Shown here: in pieces, positions 14,274-21,329 of the stretch
Layout: every line of letters starts with the position of its first letter
How positions within the stretch are numbered: position 1 is the first letter of the stretch
Source: CAVQGZ01 sp964356295
GTDB taxonomy: Bacteria; Actinomycetota; Actinomycetes; Jiangellales; Jiangellaceae
Assembly (NCBI GenBank): GCA_964356295.1
Contig: CAYHHE010000029.1
Location: 1 to 29,084 of the forward strand
Length of the DNA stretch: 29,084 bases
Direction of reading: 5' to 3'
Notes under the pieces: model-generated
The model's database searches: none
Told to the model about the DNA's origin: nothing
The model's input: only the letters and a program-made list of their open reading frames with translations
Program-made: the position numbers and the translations under genes

Positions 14274-15562
14274 CGCGACACCCGGTCGAGCACCAGTGGA
14301 CGCTCGGGTGGACGCGACCCGCTCGGTGCGATGGTGATCGCCCCGTCCAGCGCCGATCGGGCCCGGGCGAAGCGGTCGGGGTCGTCGGCGTACAACGTCA
14401 GCAGCGGCTCACCGGCGCGCACCTGCGCACCCGGCTTGGCATGCATCGCGACGCCCGCGCCCGGGCTGACCGGGTCCTCCTTGCGGCTACGTCCGGCGCC
14501 CAGCCTCCACGCGGCCACCCCCACGCCGAGGGCGTCCAGGCCGACGAGGACGCCGTCCGCCTCTGCCAGGACGACGTCGGACTCGCGGGCGACCGGCAGC
14601 GGAGCGTCGGGGTCCCCGCCCTGGGCCGCGATCATCCTGCGCCACACGTCCATGGCCGAGCCGTCCCGGAGCCTTCGCTCGGGGTCGTTGCCCTCGAGGC
14701 CGACCCCGCAGAGCATCTCCCAGGCCAGCCGCAAGGTCAGGTCGACCACGTCGGGCGGTCCACCCCCGGCGAGCACCTCCAGGCTCTCCTGCACCTCCAG
14801 GGCGTTGCCTGCGGTCAGCCCGAGCGGCGTGGACATGTCCGTGAGCAACGCCACCGTCCGGACTCCCTCGTCCTCCCCGAGGCCGACCATGGTCTGGGCC
14901 AGCGACCGCGCGTCGTGCAGGTCCTTCATGAACGCACCGGAGCCGACCTTGACGTCCAGCACGAGCGAGGACGTGCCGACGGCCAGCTTCTTGCTCATGA
15001 TGGACGCCGCGATGAGCGGGATGGACTCGACGGTGGCGGTGACGTCGCGCAGCGCGTACAGCTTCTGGTCCGCCGGCGCCAGGTCGGCCCCGGCCGCGCA
15101 GATGACCGCGCCGACGTCGTGCATCTGCTGGTGCAGCTCGGACGGGCTCAGGTGGGCCCGCCATCCCGGGATCGACTCCAGCTTGTCCAGCGTCCCCCCG
15201 GTGTGGCCCAGACCCCGCCCGGACAGCTGGGGCATGGCCGCTCCGCACGCGGCGACCAACGGGGCGAGCGGGAGGGTGATCTTGTCCCCGACACCACCGG
15301 TCGAGTGCTTGTCGACGGTGGGACGGCGCAGGTCCGACCAGTCCAGCCGGGTCCCGCTGCGCAGCATCGCCTGCGTCCAGCGGGCACCCTCGCGTCGGTC
15401 CATCCCGTTGAGGAAGATCGCCATGGCCAGGGCGGCCATCTGCTCGTCGGCCACCACGCCGCGGGTGTAGGCCTCGACGACCCAGTCGATCTGGGCATCG
15501 GTGAGCGGGAACCGGTCCCGCTTGGCCCGGATCACGTCGACGGCGTCGAACGGCTCGCTCAT
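14270..15562 (-). CDS. deoA: Thymidine phosphorylase
   Basis: 430 residues, the usual size of the pyrimidine/thymidine phosphorylase family. Converts thymidine, deoxyuridine and in some members uridine, with phosphate, to the base and (deoxy)ribose-1-phosphate. Hallmarks are KHSTGGVGDK (85-94, phosphate loop and family signature), GRGLGHTGGTLDKLE (115-129), LALRDV-type and SKKLA segments, DVKVGSGAFMKD, and a C-terminal alpha/beta domain containing PGAQVRAGEPLLTLYADD. The ATG at 15562, 8 nt after the cdd stop and preceded by GAGGCGG, was chosen; longer readings run into cdd in another frame. Downstream of cytidine deaminase and the transporter, it completes pyrimidine nucleoside breakdown. Confidence 0.94.
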   Translation of the reverse strand: MSEPFDAVDVIRAKRDRFPLTDAQIDWVVEAYTRGVVADEQMAALAMAIFLNGMDRREGARWTQAMLRSGTRLDWSDLRRPTVDKHSTGGVGDKITLPLAPLVAACGAAMPQLSGRGLGHTGGTLDKLESIPGWRAHLSPSELHQQMHDVGAVICAAGADLAPADQKLYALRDVTATVESIPLIAASIMSKKLAVGTSSLVLDVKVGSGAFMKDLHDARSLAQTMVGLGEDEGVRTVALLTDMSTPLGLTAGNALEVQESLEVLAGGGPPDVVDLTLRLAWEMLCGVGLEGNDPERRLRDGSAMDVWRRMIAAQGGDPDAPLPVARESDVVLAEADGVLVGLDALGVGVAAWRLGAGRSRKEDPVSPGAGVAMHAKPGAQVRAGEPLLTLYADDPDRFARARSALDGAITIAPSGSRPPERPLVLDRVSR

Positions 15563-15569
15563 CACCGCC

Positions 15570-15992
15570 TCACTGTCGCAGATCCGCCGCGGCGAAGGCG
15601 TCGGGCAGCAGGACTGCCAGGGCGACGGGTCCGTCCGGGGTGTCGACGAGCAGGTCCGGTCCGCCCTGCTCGGACAGCAGCTGCCGGCAGCGTCCACAGG
15701 GCAGCACCGGGTGCGGGTCCCCGCCCTCGCCGGCCCCCACGCACGCCACCGCCACCAGCCGGCCACCACCGGTGCGGTGCAGGTCGGACACCACGCCGCA
15801 CTCGGCGCACAGCGTCATCCCGAGGGAGGCGTTCTCGACGTTGCACCCGGTGAGCAGCCGACCGTCTCCGGTGACGGCGGCCGCGCCGACCAGGTAGTGC
15901 GAGTACGGCGCGTACGCGTGCTCGCGGGCCTGGGTGGCCGCCGCGCGCAGCGCCGGGAAGTCCAGGTCGCGAGCCTGCGGGTCGGCGCTCAT
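15570..15992 (-). CDS. cdd: Cytidine deaminase
   Basis: 140 residues, the short homotetrameric form. Hydrolyses cytidine and deoxycytidine to uridine and deoxyuridine. Zinc ligands and catalytic acid are in LCAECGVV (Cys62, Glu64) and PCGRC (Cys99, Cys102); the substrate segment GCNVENAS (49-56) is intact. The ATG overlaps the stop of the upstream permease (ATGA) and no strong ribosome site is visible, so translation depends on coupling. Permease-cdd-deoA is a common actinobacterial and firmicute order. It links uptake directly to deamination and then phosphorolysis by the next gene. Confidence 0.95.
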   Translation of the reverse strand: MSADPQARDLDFPALRAAATQAREHAYAPYSHYLVGAAAVTGDGRLLTGCNVENASLGMTLCAECGVVSDLHRTGGGRLVAVACVGAGEGGDPHPVLPCGRCRQLLSEQGGPDLLVDTPDGPVALAVLLPDAFAAADLRQ

Positions 15993-17281
15993 GACTTGAT
16001 GTACGGCTTCCCGTCGGCCGCCGGGATGTGCACCCTCCCGACCAGGCCGGCCACTGCGAAGATCGTCACCAGGTACGGGGCCATGAGCATGAACTCGCTG
16101 GGGATGGGCGCACCGACGATGGTGAGCACGCTCTGCAGGTTGTCGGCGAAACCGAACAGCAGCGCCGCGAACACCGCACCGATCGGGGAGTAGCGGCCGA
16201 AGATCATCGCGGCGAGAGCGATGAAGCCCTTGCCGGCGGTCATCTCCCGGCCGAAGGCCCCCACCGACCCGAGGGTGAAGAACGCCCCGCCCAGGCCGGC
16301 GACCAGGCCCGCCAGCAGCACGTTGCGCACCCGAACCGCGTTGACCCTGATACCGACGGTGTCGGCGGCCTCCGGGTGCTCTCCCACCGCGCGGACCCGC
16401 AGGCCCCACCGCGACTTGAACAGCGCCACCTGCAGCACCGCGACGACGACGTAGAGCAGGTAGACGATGACCGACTGCTTGAACAGCACCGGCCCGATGA
16501 TCGGGATGTCGGACAGCACCGGGATCGCGTACGGCGCGAACGTGCCCGGGGTGTTCCACTCGGCCTTGTTGTCCGACAGCACGGCGCTGAACAGGAAGCC
16601 CGTCAGGCCGATGACCAGCACGTTGAGTACCACGCCGACGATGATCTGGTCGACGAAGTAGCCGATGGTGAACAGCGCCAGCAGCGAGGCCACCAGCAGA
16701 CCGGCCAATGGGGCGGCCACCAGTCCCAGCCACAGGCTGCTGGTGAGGCTCGCGACGACTGCGCCGGCGAACGCGCCAGCCAGCAGGTGCCCCTCGATGG
16801 AGATGTTGATGACCCCGGCACGTTCGCACAGCACGCCGGCCTGGGCTCCGAAGGCGATCGGGACGGCCAGCAGCAACGACCCGGACAGCAGCCCGGTGAG
16901 GGAGATGGTCGCCCCCGCGATCGCCCACACGAGGAACGCCAGCACCCAGGCCAGGCCGAACAGGCCGATCGCCCAGACCGGTGTCGGGCGGCGGCTGCGG
17001 GTGAGCAGGGCGGAGGCGACCGCGATCGCCACGCAGACCAGCGACAGGGCGAGCGCCGCCACGCGTGAGTCCACGGTGATCGGGTCGAGCTGCACCTCGT
17101 CCCCGGGAAGCGACAGGGCGAAGGTGCTCGTCTGGCCGGCATCGGCGCCGAGCCCCAACGCGAGCAACGCGACCGCGGCGAACACCGACAGCCAGACGGT
17201 CGCTTTCCACGAGACGGGTACCCGCTCGACGGTCTGGCTCGGCGGCGGCGCCTGCGGTGCTGCTCGCGTGTCGAGCGCCAT
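15989..17281 (-). CDS. Nucleoside ABC transporter permease 2
   Basis: 430 residues, BPD_transp_2 (LivH/RbsC/NupQ-type) inner-membrane permease with about ten predicted hydrophobic segments. The hallmark CERAGVINISIEGHL (152-166) is typical of the second permease of BMP-family nucleoside importers. Other conserved parts are FTIGYFVDQIIVGVVLN, RAVGEHPEAADTVGI and MTAGKGFIALAAMIFGRYSP. Compared with short homologues (about 300 residues) it carries a longer N-terminus with extra hydrophobic segments. The ATG at 17281 overlaps the stop of the first permease by one base, with GGGGTGGGG upstream. It pairs with the permease, the duplicated ATPase and the lipoprotein encoded upstream. Confidence 0.9.
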   Translation of the reverse strand: MALDTRAAPQAPPPSQTVERVPVSWKATVWLSVFAAVALLALGLGADAGQTSTFALSLPGDEVQLDPITVDSRVAALALSLVCVAIAVASALLTRSRRPTPVWAIGLFGLAWVLAFLVWAIAGATISLTGLLSGSLLLAVPIAFGAQAGVLCERAGVINISIEGHLLAGAFAGAVVASLTSSLWLGLVAAPLAGLLVASLLALFTIGYFVDQIIVGVVLNVLVIGLTGFLFSAVLSDNKAEWNTPGTFAPYAIPVLSDIPIIGPVLFKQSVIVYLLYVVVAVLQVALFKSRWGLRVRAVGEHPEAADTVGIRVNAVRVRNVLLAGLVAGLGGAFFTLGSVGAFGREMTAGKGFIALAAMIFGRYSPIGAVFAALLFGFADNLQSVLTIVGAPIPSEFMLMAPYLVTIFAVAGLVGRVHIPAADGKPYIKS

Positions 17282-18519
17282 CAGCCCCACCCCTTCGTGA
17301 TCTGCATGCTGGACGTGCCGCCCACTCGGAGCCGGAACACCTTGCGGATCAGCGGTGGCGCGGCCACGAACAGCACGATCAGGGACTGCACGACCAGGAC
17401 GATGTCGATCGGCGTCCCGGTGCGAGCCTGCATGATCACGCCGCCCGCCCGCAGGCCCCCGAACAGGATGCCGGCGAGCACCGTCCCCAGCGGACTGCCT
17501 CGGCCCAGCAGGGCGACGGTGATGGCGTCGAAGCCGATGGTGCCGGCGATGCTCAGGGTGAGCGCCTTCTCGGTACCCAGCACCTGGATGGCGCCCGCCA
17601 GGCCGGCCAGCGACCCCGCGATGGCCATCACCAGGAAGTACTGCGCCTCGACGTTGATGCCGAACGTGCGCGCCGCGTGCGGGTTGGCGCCGACCGCCCG
17701 GAACCGGTACCCCATCACCGACCGGTTGAGCAGCCACCACACGACGACAGCGGCCAGCAGGGCGAACACGAAGCCGAGGTTGAGCCGCGACCAGGTGCCG
17801 AGGATCTGCGGGTAGGCCGCCGAGTCGGCGACGAAGGGGCTGATCGGGTCGTTGCGCCCGGGACGCTGGAAGGCCGGCGTGCGCAGCAGGTAGGCCAGCA
17901 GGTTGAGCGCGACGAAGTTCATCATGATCGTGACGATGACCTCGTGCGCACCCGTGCGGGCCTTGAGCAGCCCGACGATGCCGCCCCAGATGGCCCCCCC
18001 GAGCAGTCCGGCAAGGGTCGCGACGAGCAAGTGGATCGGGAACGGCAGCCCCGTCCAGGTGAAGCCGACGTAGCCGGCCAGGATCGCGCCGAGGATCAGC
18101 TGGCCGTTGGCCCCGATGTTGAACATCCCGGCCTTGAACGCCAGAGCGACGGCCAGCCCGGCCGCGATGAGCGGGCTGGCGACGGTGAGCGTCTCGGTCA
18201 GCGGGCGGATGGCCTGCTGGAAGGAGTCGGCTCCGAGGTTGAGGACCGCCCCTTCGAACAGCGCGATGTAGGCCGAGGAGACCGACTCCCAAGCCGCCAC
18301 GAGGGTGTCGACGGGTCGGGCGAAGAAGTAGCCTGCGGCGTCGATGACGTCCGGGTCGGCTACCGCGATGAGCACGCCGCCGATGACCAGCGCCAGCAGG
18401 AACGCCAGGGCGGTGGTCAGCACGTTGTCCCAGATCGGGGAGCGCCCTCTCGGCTCGGGAGCGGGCGCGGTCGGCTCGGGTGTGGCGGCCGGCGCCGGCG
18501 GGGCGGGCGTGGTGGTCAC
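17281..18519 (-). CDS. Nucleoside ABC transporter permease 1
   Basis: 412 residues. An N-terminal Pro/Ala-rich cytoplasmic tail (about 1-25) is followed by about ten hydrophobic segments of the BPD_transp_2 family. FKAGMFNIGANGQLILGA (about 128-145) and TGAHEVIVTIMMNFVALNLL are the typical NupP-like signatures, and a later RAVGANPHAARTFGI resembles the ATPase-contact loop. The GTG start overlaps the ATPase stop by 4 nt (GTGA) and has GGAGGTG 4 nt upstream, so this reading is preferred to the much longer open frame. It should form the transmembrane pore with permease 2. Confidence 0.9.
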   Translation of the reverse strand: MTTTPAPPAPAATPEPTAPAPEPRGRSPIWDNVLTTALAFLLALVIGGVLIAVADPDVIDAAGYFFARPVDTLVAAWESVSSAYIALFEGAVLNLGADSFQQAIRPLTETLTVASPLIAAGLAVALAFKAGMFNIGANGQLILGAILAGYVGFTWTGLPFPIHLLVATLAGLLGGAIWGGIVGLLKARTGAHEVIVTIMMNFVALNLLAYLLRTPAFQRPGRNDPISPFVADSAAYPQILGTWSRLNLGFVFALLAAVVVWWLLNRSVMGYRFRAVGANPHAARTFGINVEAQYFLVMAIAGSLAGLAGAIQVLGTEKALTLSIAGTIGFDAITVALLGRGSPLGTVLAGILFGGLRAGGVIMQARTGTPIDIVLVVQSLIVLFVAAPPLIRKVFRLRVGGTSSMQITKGWG

Positions 18520-20087
18520 AGGGCACCTCCGTCGACCACGCGCTCGGCGTGCACCTCGTCGTCGGCCGGGGCCTGCGCCACCGCCTCGTCGTAGGGCACC
18601 CCGGCCATCATCAGGCCCAGGACGTGGCGGGAGGTCTCCGGCCCGACGATCCCCACGATCCGTCCCCGGTACATCACCACGATGCGGTCGGCCAGCGCGG
18701 TCACCTCGTCCAGCTCGGTGGACACGATGAGCACGCCGGTGCCGATCTCCCGCTCGTGCATCAGCCGCTCGTGCAGGAACTCGATGGACCCGACGTCGAC
18801 CCCGCGGGTCGGCTGGGACGCGACCAGCAGGGTGAGCGGGCGGGACAGCGCCCGGGCCATCACCAGCTTCTGCTGGTTGCCCCCGGACAGCGAGGATGCG
18901 GGGTAGTCCACGCCCTGGGCGCGGATGTCGAACTCGGCGATGCGCGAGCGCGCGGACTCGCGGATCACCGAGGGACGCAGCACCCCGGACGCGGAGTAGG
19001 GCTTGTGGTCGATCTGGTCGAGCACCAGGTTGTCCGAGATCGAGAAGTCGGCGATGAGCCCGTCGGTGGACCGGTCCTCCGGCACGTAGCCGACCCGGTC
19101 GAGGATGGTGTGGGTCGACTCGCCCAGGACCTCCTCCCCGACCAGCCGGACGCCGCCGGTGCAACGGTGCTCGCTGCGGCCCATGACGGCCTCGACGAGC
19201 TCGGTCTGGCCGTTGCCCTGAACGCCGGCGATCGCGACCAGCTCGCCGGAGCGCACGTCGAAGGTGACATGGTCCACCGGCCGCTGCCCTTCGGCGGTGA
19301 TGACGCAGAGGTCGTCGACGGACAGGACCACCTCCCCCGGTTCTCGGGGTGGTTTCGACACGGAAAGCTCGACCGGTCGTCCGACCATCAGCGAGGCGAG
19401 GTCGGCCTCGGTGCTGTCCGGTGTGGCTTCCCCGACGACCTTGCCCAGTCGGATGACCGTGATGCGGTCGGCGACCTCGCGAACCTCCCGCAGCTTGTGC
19501 GTGATGAACACGATCGCCGTGCCCGAGTCGCGCAGGTCACGCATGATCCGCATGAGCTCGTCGGTCTCCTGCGGGGTCAGCACCGCGGTCGGCTCGTCGA
19601 GGATCAGCACGTGCGCGTCCCGCGCCAGCGCCTTGATGATCTCCACGCGCTGCTGGGACCCCACCGGGATGTCCTGGATGAGGGCGTCGGGGTCGACGTC
19701 GAACCCGAAGCGCGCCGACATCGCCAGCACCTGCTGACGTGCCTTGGCCTCGTCGAGCAGGCCGGGGCCTCGGGTGAACTCGTAGCCGAGCATGACGTTG
19801 TCGGCCACGGTGAACACCGGGACGAGCATGAAGTGCTGGTGGACCATGCCGATCCCAGCGGCGACGGCGTCGCCCGGCCCGTCGAACTGCACCTGCTCGC
19901 CGTCGATGAGGATCTCGCCCTCGTCTGGGGTGAGCAGCCCGTAGAGCACGTTCATCAGGGTGCTCTTGCCGGCACCGTTCTCACCGAGCAGGCAGTGGAT
20001 CTCGCCCGGTTCGACGGTCAGGTCGATGTGGTCGTTGGCGGTCAGTGCACCAAAACGTTTGGTGATCCCCCGGAGCTCGAGCCTCAT
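18516..20087 (-). CDS. Nucleoside ABC transporter duplicated ATPase
   Basis: 523 residues from the ATG at 20087, which is preceded by AGGAGG at 10 nt. Two fused ABC domains are present. Domain 1 has a canonical Walker A (GENGAGKS, 35-42), Q-loop HQHFMLVP, Walker B LILDEPTAVLTP and switch histidine in FITHKL; its signature is the family-typical VGSQQRVEI. Domain 2 has a degenerate Walker A (AGVQGNGQTELV, no Lys), an intact LSGGNQQK signature, and Walker B LTLLVASQPTRGVD lacking the catalytic Glu. This asymmetry is normal in sugar and nucleoside importers of this class. The 5' end contains a 17-bp inverted repeat (20048-20064) made from codons atypical of the region. Confidence 0.94.
   Translation of the reverse strand: MRLELRGITKRFGALTANDHIDLTVEPGEIHCLLGENGAGKSTLMNVLYGLLTPDEGEILIDGEQVQFDGPGDAVAAGIGMVHQHFMLVPVFTVADNVMLGYEFTRGPGLLDEAKARQQVLAMSARFGFDVDPDALIQDIPVGSQQRVEIIKALARDAHVLILDEPTAVLTPQETDELMRIMRDLRDSGTAIVFITHKLREVREVADRITVIRLGKVVGEATPDSTEADLASLMVGRPVELSVSKPPREPGEVVLSVDDLCVITAEGQRPVDHVTFDVRSGELVAIAGVQGNGQTELVEAVMGRSEHRCTGGVRLVGEEVLGESTHTILDRVGYVPEDRSTDGLIADFSISDNLVLDQIDHKPYSASGVLRPSVIRESARSRIAEFDIRAQGVDYPASSLSGGNQQKLVMARALSRPLTLLVASQPTRGVDVGSIEFLHERLMHEREIGTGVLIVSTELDEVTALADRIVVMYRGRIVGIVGPETSRHVLGLMMAGVPYDEAVAQAPADDEVHAERVVDGGAL
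20048..20064. promoter_or_regulatory. Intragenic inverted repeat at 5' end of ATPase gene
   Basis: CACCAAAACGTTTGGTG: 7-bp perfect arms around ACG. It covers ATPase codons 8-14 and is encoded as ATC ACC AAA CGT TTT GGT GCA, whereas the surrounding gene strongly prefers C or G in the third position. The symmetric AAACGTTT centre resembles LacI/GalR-family operators. A regulatory role is inferred only. Confidence 0.4.
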
Positions 20088-20110
20088 TCGTGCCGCGCCT
20101 CCTGTCCGGC

Positions 20111-20144
20111 GATCCGGGAGGCGGGTACGCCCGCCCCCCGGATC
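20111..20144 (-). promoter_or_regulatory. Stem-loop between lipoprotein and ATPase genes
   Basis: GATCCGGG-A-GGCGGG, loop TACG, CCCGCC-C-CCCGGATC: a 15-position stem with a single A-C mismatch. It fills most of the 68-nt gap between the lipoprotein stop and the ATPase start. No T-run follows, so it is better read as an RNA-stabilising or partial attenuation hairpin that would raise binding-protein levels over the membrane components. Confidence 0.7.
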
Positions 20145-20155
20145 CTCCCGCACGC

Positions 20156-21283
20156 TCAGGACGGCTGTGGGGAGAACTCCGACCCGATGTCGATCGTGCC
20201 GTCGATGATCTGCTGCTGCAGGTCCTCGATCTCGGTCTTCAGCTCGTCGGGCACCGCGTCCTCGAAGTCGTGGAACGGCGCGATCCCGACACCCCCGTTC
20301 TCCAGGGTCCCGATGTACTGCGACGGGTCGAACTCGTCGTTGAGCGCCTCCTCCGTCGTCGCGAACGTCGCCCCGCCGATCTGCTTGAGCACGGAGGTGA
20401 GGATGTACTGGCCGAACTCCGGGACGGTGAGGAACCCGTCGCTGTCCACCCAGATCACCTTCACACCGTCGGCCTCGGACGCCGCAGCGAGCGTGCCCTT
20501 GCCCACCGGTCCGGCCACCGGCAGGACGATGTCAGCGCCCTGCTGGATGAAGTTCTGGCTGAGCTGCTTGCCCTTGTTCTCGTCGGTGAAGTCACCGGTG
20601 AACGAGCTGGTGTCGGCGTTGCCGGTCCACCCGAGCACCTGGACACTGGTGCCCTTCTCCTCGTTGTGCTTCTCCACACCCTTCGCGAAGCCGTCCATGA
20701 AGATCGTCACCGTGGGGAACGGCCGGCCTCCGAAGGTGGCCACGATGCCGGTCTCGGTCATCCCGGCTGCGACGTAGCCGGCCAGGTAGGCCGCCTGAGC
20801 GGTGTCATACACCAGGGGCTTGACGTTCGGCGGCGGCGGCTCGAAGTCCTCGGTGCTGGGGTCGCCGTCCGGGGTGTCGTCGACGATGCCGAAGTTCTGG
20901 TCCGGGTTGGCCAGCGCGGCGTCGACCGTGGCCGAGCCCATCGCGAACCCGACCGTGAAGATGATCCCGCACTCGTCCTGGATGAGCGCCTCGATGTTCG
21001 GCCCGTACTCGGCGGCGTCGTTGGACTCCACCAGGTTGGTCTGCACCCCGAGCTCGGCCTCGGCCCGCTCCAGGCCCTCGGCTCCGGACTGGTTGAACGA
21101 CTGGTCGTCGAATCCGCCCTCGTCGGAGACCATGCAGGCCTTGAAGTCGACCTGCTCAGCGGCAGCCTCCGTGGCGGTGGCGTCCTGCGTGGACTCGGCC
21201 TCTTCCTCCGGCGTGGTACCGCAAGCGGCCAGCACGAGTGCCGCGGCACCGACCAGCGCCGCGGAACGTAGTGGTGTTCTCAA
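20156..21283 (-). CDS. BMP-family nucleoside-binding lipoprotein
   Basis: 375 residues. A lipoprotein signal peptide is clear: a basic start, hydrophobic ALVGAAALVLAAC, and lipobox LAAC with lipidated Cys21. An acidic/Thr linker (22-45) follows, then a periplasmic-binding-protein fold of the BMP (PnrA-like, purine/nucleoside-binding) family. Conserved segments include ACMVSDEGGFDDQSFNQSG, IFTVGFAMGSATV, TAQAAYLAGYVAAGM, GIVATFGG, NFIQQGADIVLPVAGPVG and VIWVDSDGF. The mature protein would sit on the outer face of the membrane and deliver nucleosides to the ABC permeases. The start is TTG at 21283, with GGGGAGGG 4 nt upstream. It is the first gene of the minus-strand operon that ends with deoA, the propeller and the cupin. 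Confidence 0.93.
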   Translation of the reverse strand: MRTPLRSAALVGAAALVLAACGTTPEEEAESTQDATATEAAAEQVDFKACMVSDEGGFDDQSFNQSGAEGLERAEAELGVQTNLVESNDAAEYGPNIEALIQDECGIIFTVGFAMGSATVDAALANPDQNFGIVDDTPDGDPSTEDFEPPPPNVKPLVYDTAQAAYLAGYVAAGMTETGIVATFGGRPFPTVTIFMDGFAKGVEKHNEEKGTSVQVLGWTGNADTSSFTGDFTDENKGKQLSQNFIQQGADIVLPVAGPVGKGTLAAASEADGVKVIWVDSDGFLTVPEFGQYILTSVLKQIGGATFATTEEALNDEFDPSQYIGTLENGGVGIAPFHDFEDAVPDELKTEIEDLQQQIIDGTIDIGSEFSPQPS

Positions 21284-21323
21284 TTGCCCTCCCCTGACAG
21301 TCCGACCCCGTGCGGGTCGCCTG

Positions 21324-21329
21324 ATGCTA
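21324..21329 (-). promoter_or_regulatory. Probable -10 box of nucleoside-transport operon
   Basis: TAGCAT on the minus strand fits TANNNT. Its first three bases are the TAG stop codon of the amidohydrolase gene. It would place transcription start near 21317, giving a leader of about 34 nt with a good ribosome site before the TTG at 21283. No strong -35 hexamer is visible. Confidence 0.45.

Noticed and set aside
15570..17210. 546-codon minus-strand frame joining the second permease region to cdd
   Set aside because: Only the last 140 residues, starting at the ATG at 15992, are cytidine deaminase. The rest is out of frame with the permease and is Arg/Gly-rich shadow sequence, not a fusion protein.
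15989..18526. 845-codon frame suggesting a fused double permease
   Set aside because: The upstream half is out-of-frame shadow of permease 1. The real second permease starts at 17281 with a TGATG overlap and a conserved N-terminus.
18516..19300. Degenerate second nucleotide-binding domain in the ABC ATPase
   Set aside because: Loss of the Walker A Lys and Walker B Glu in the C-terminal domain is usual for duplicated sugar/nucleoside importer ATPases, so it is not evidence of decay.
18480..20777. 765-codon plus-strand frame opposite the ABC ATPase and lipoprotein
   Set aside because: It is antisense to two unmistakable conserved genes and has the typical GC-skewed shadow composition.
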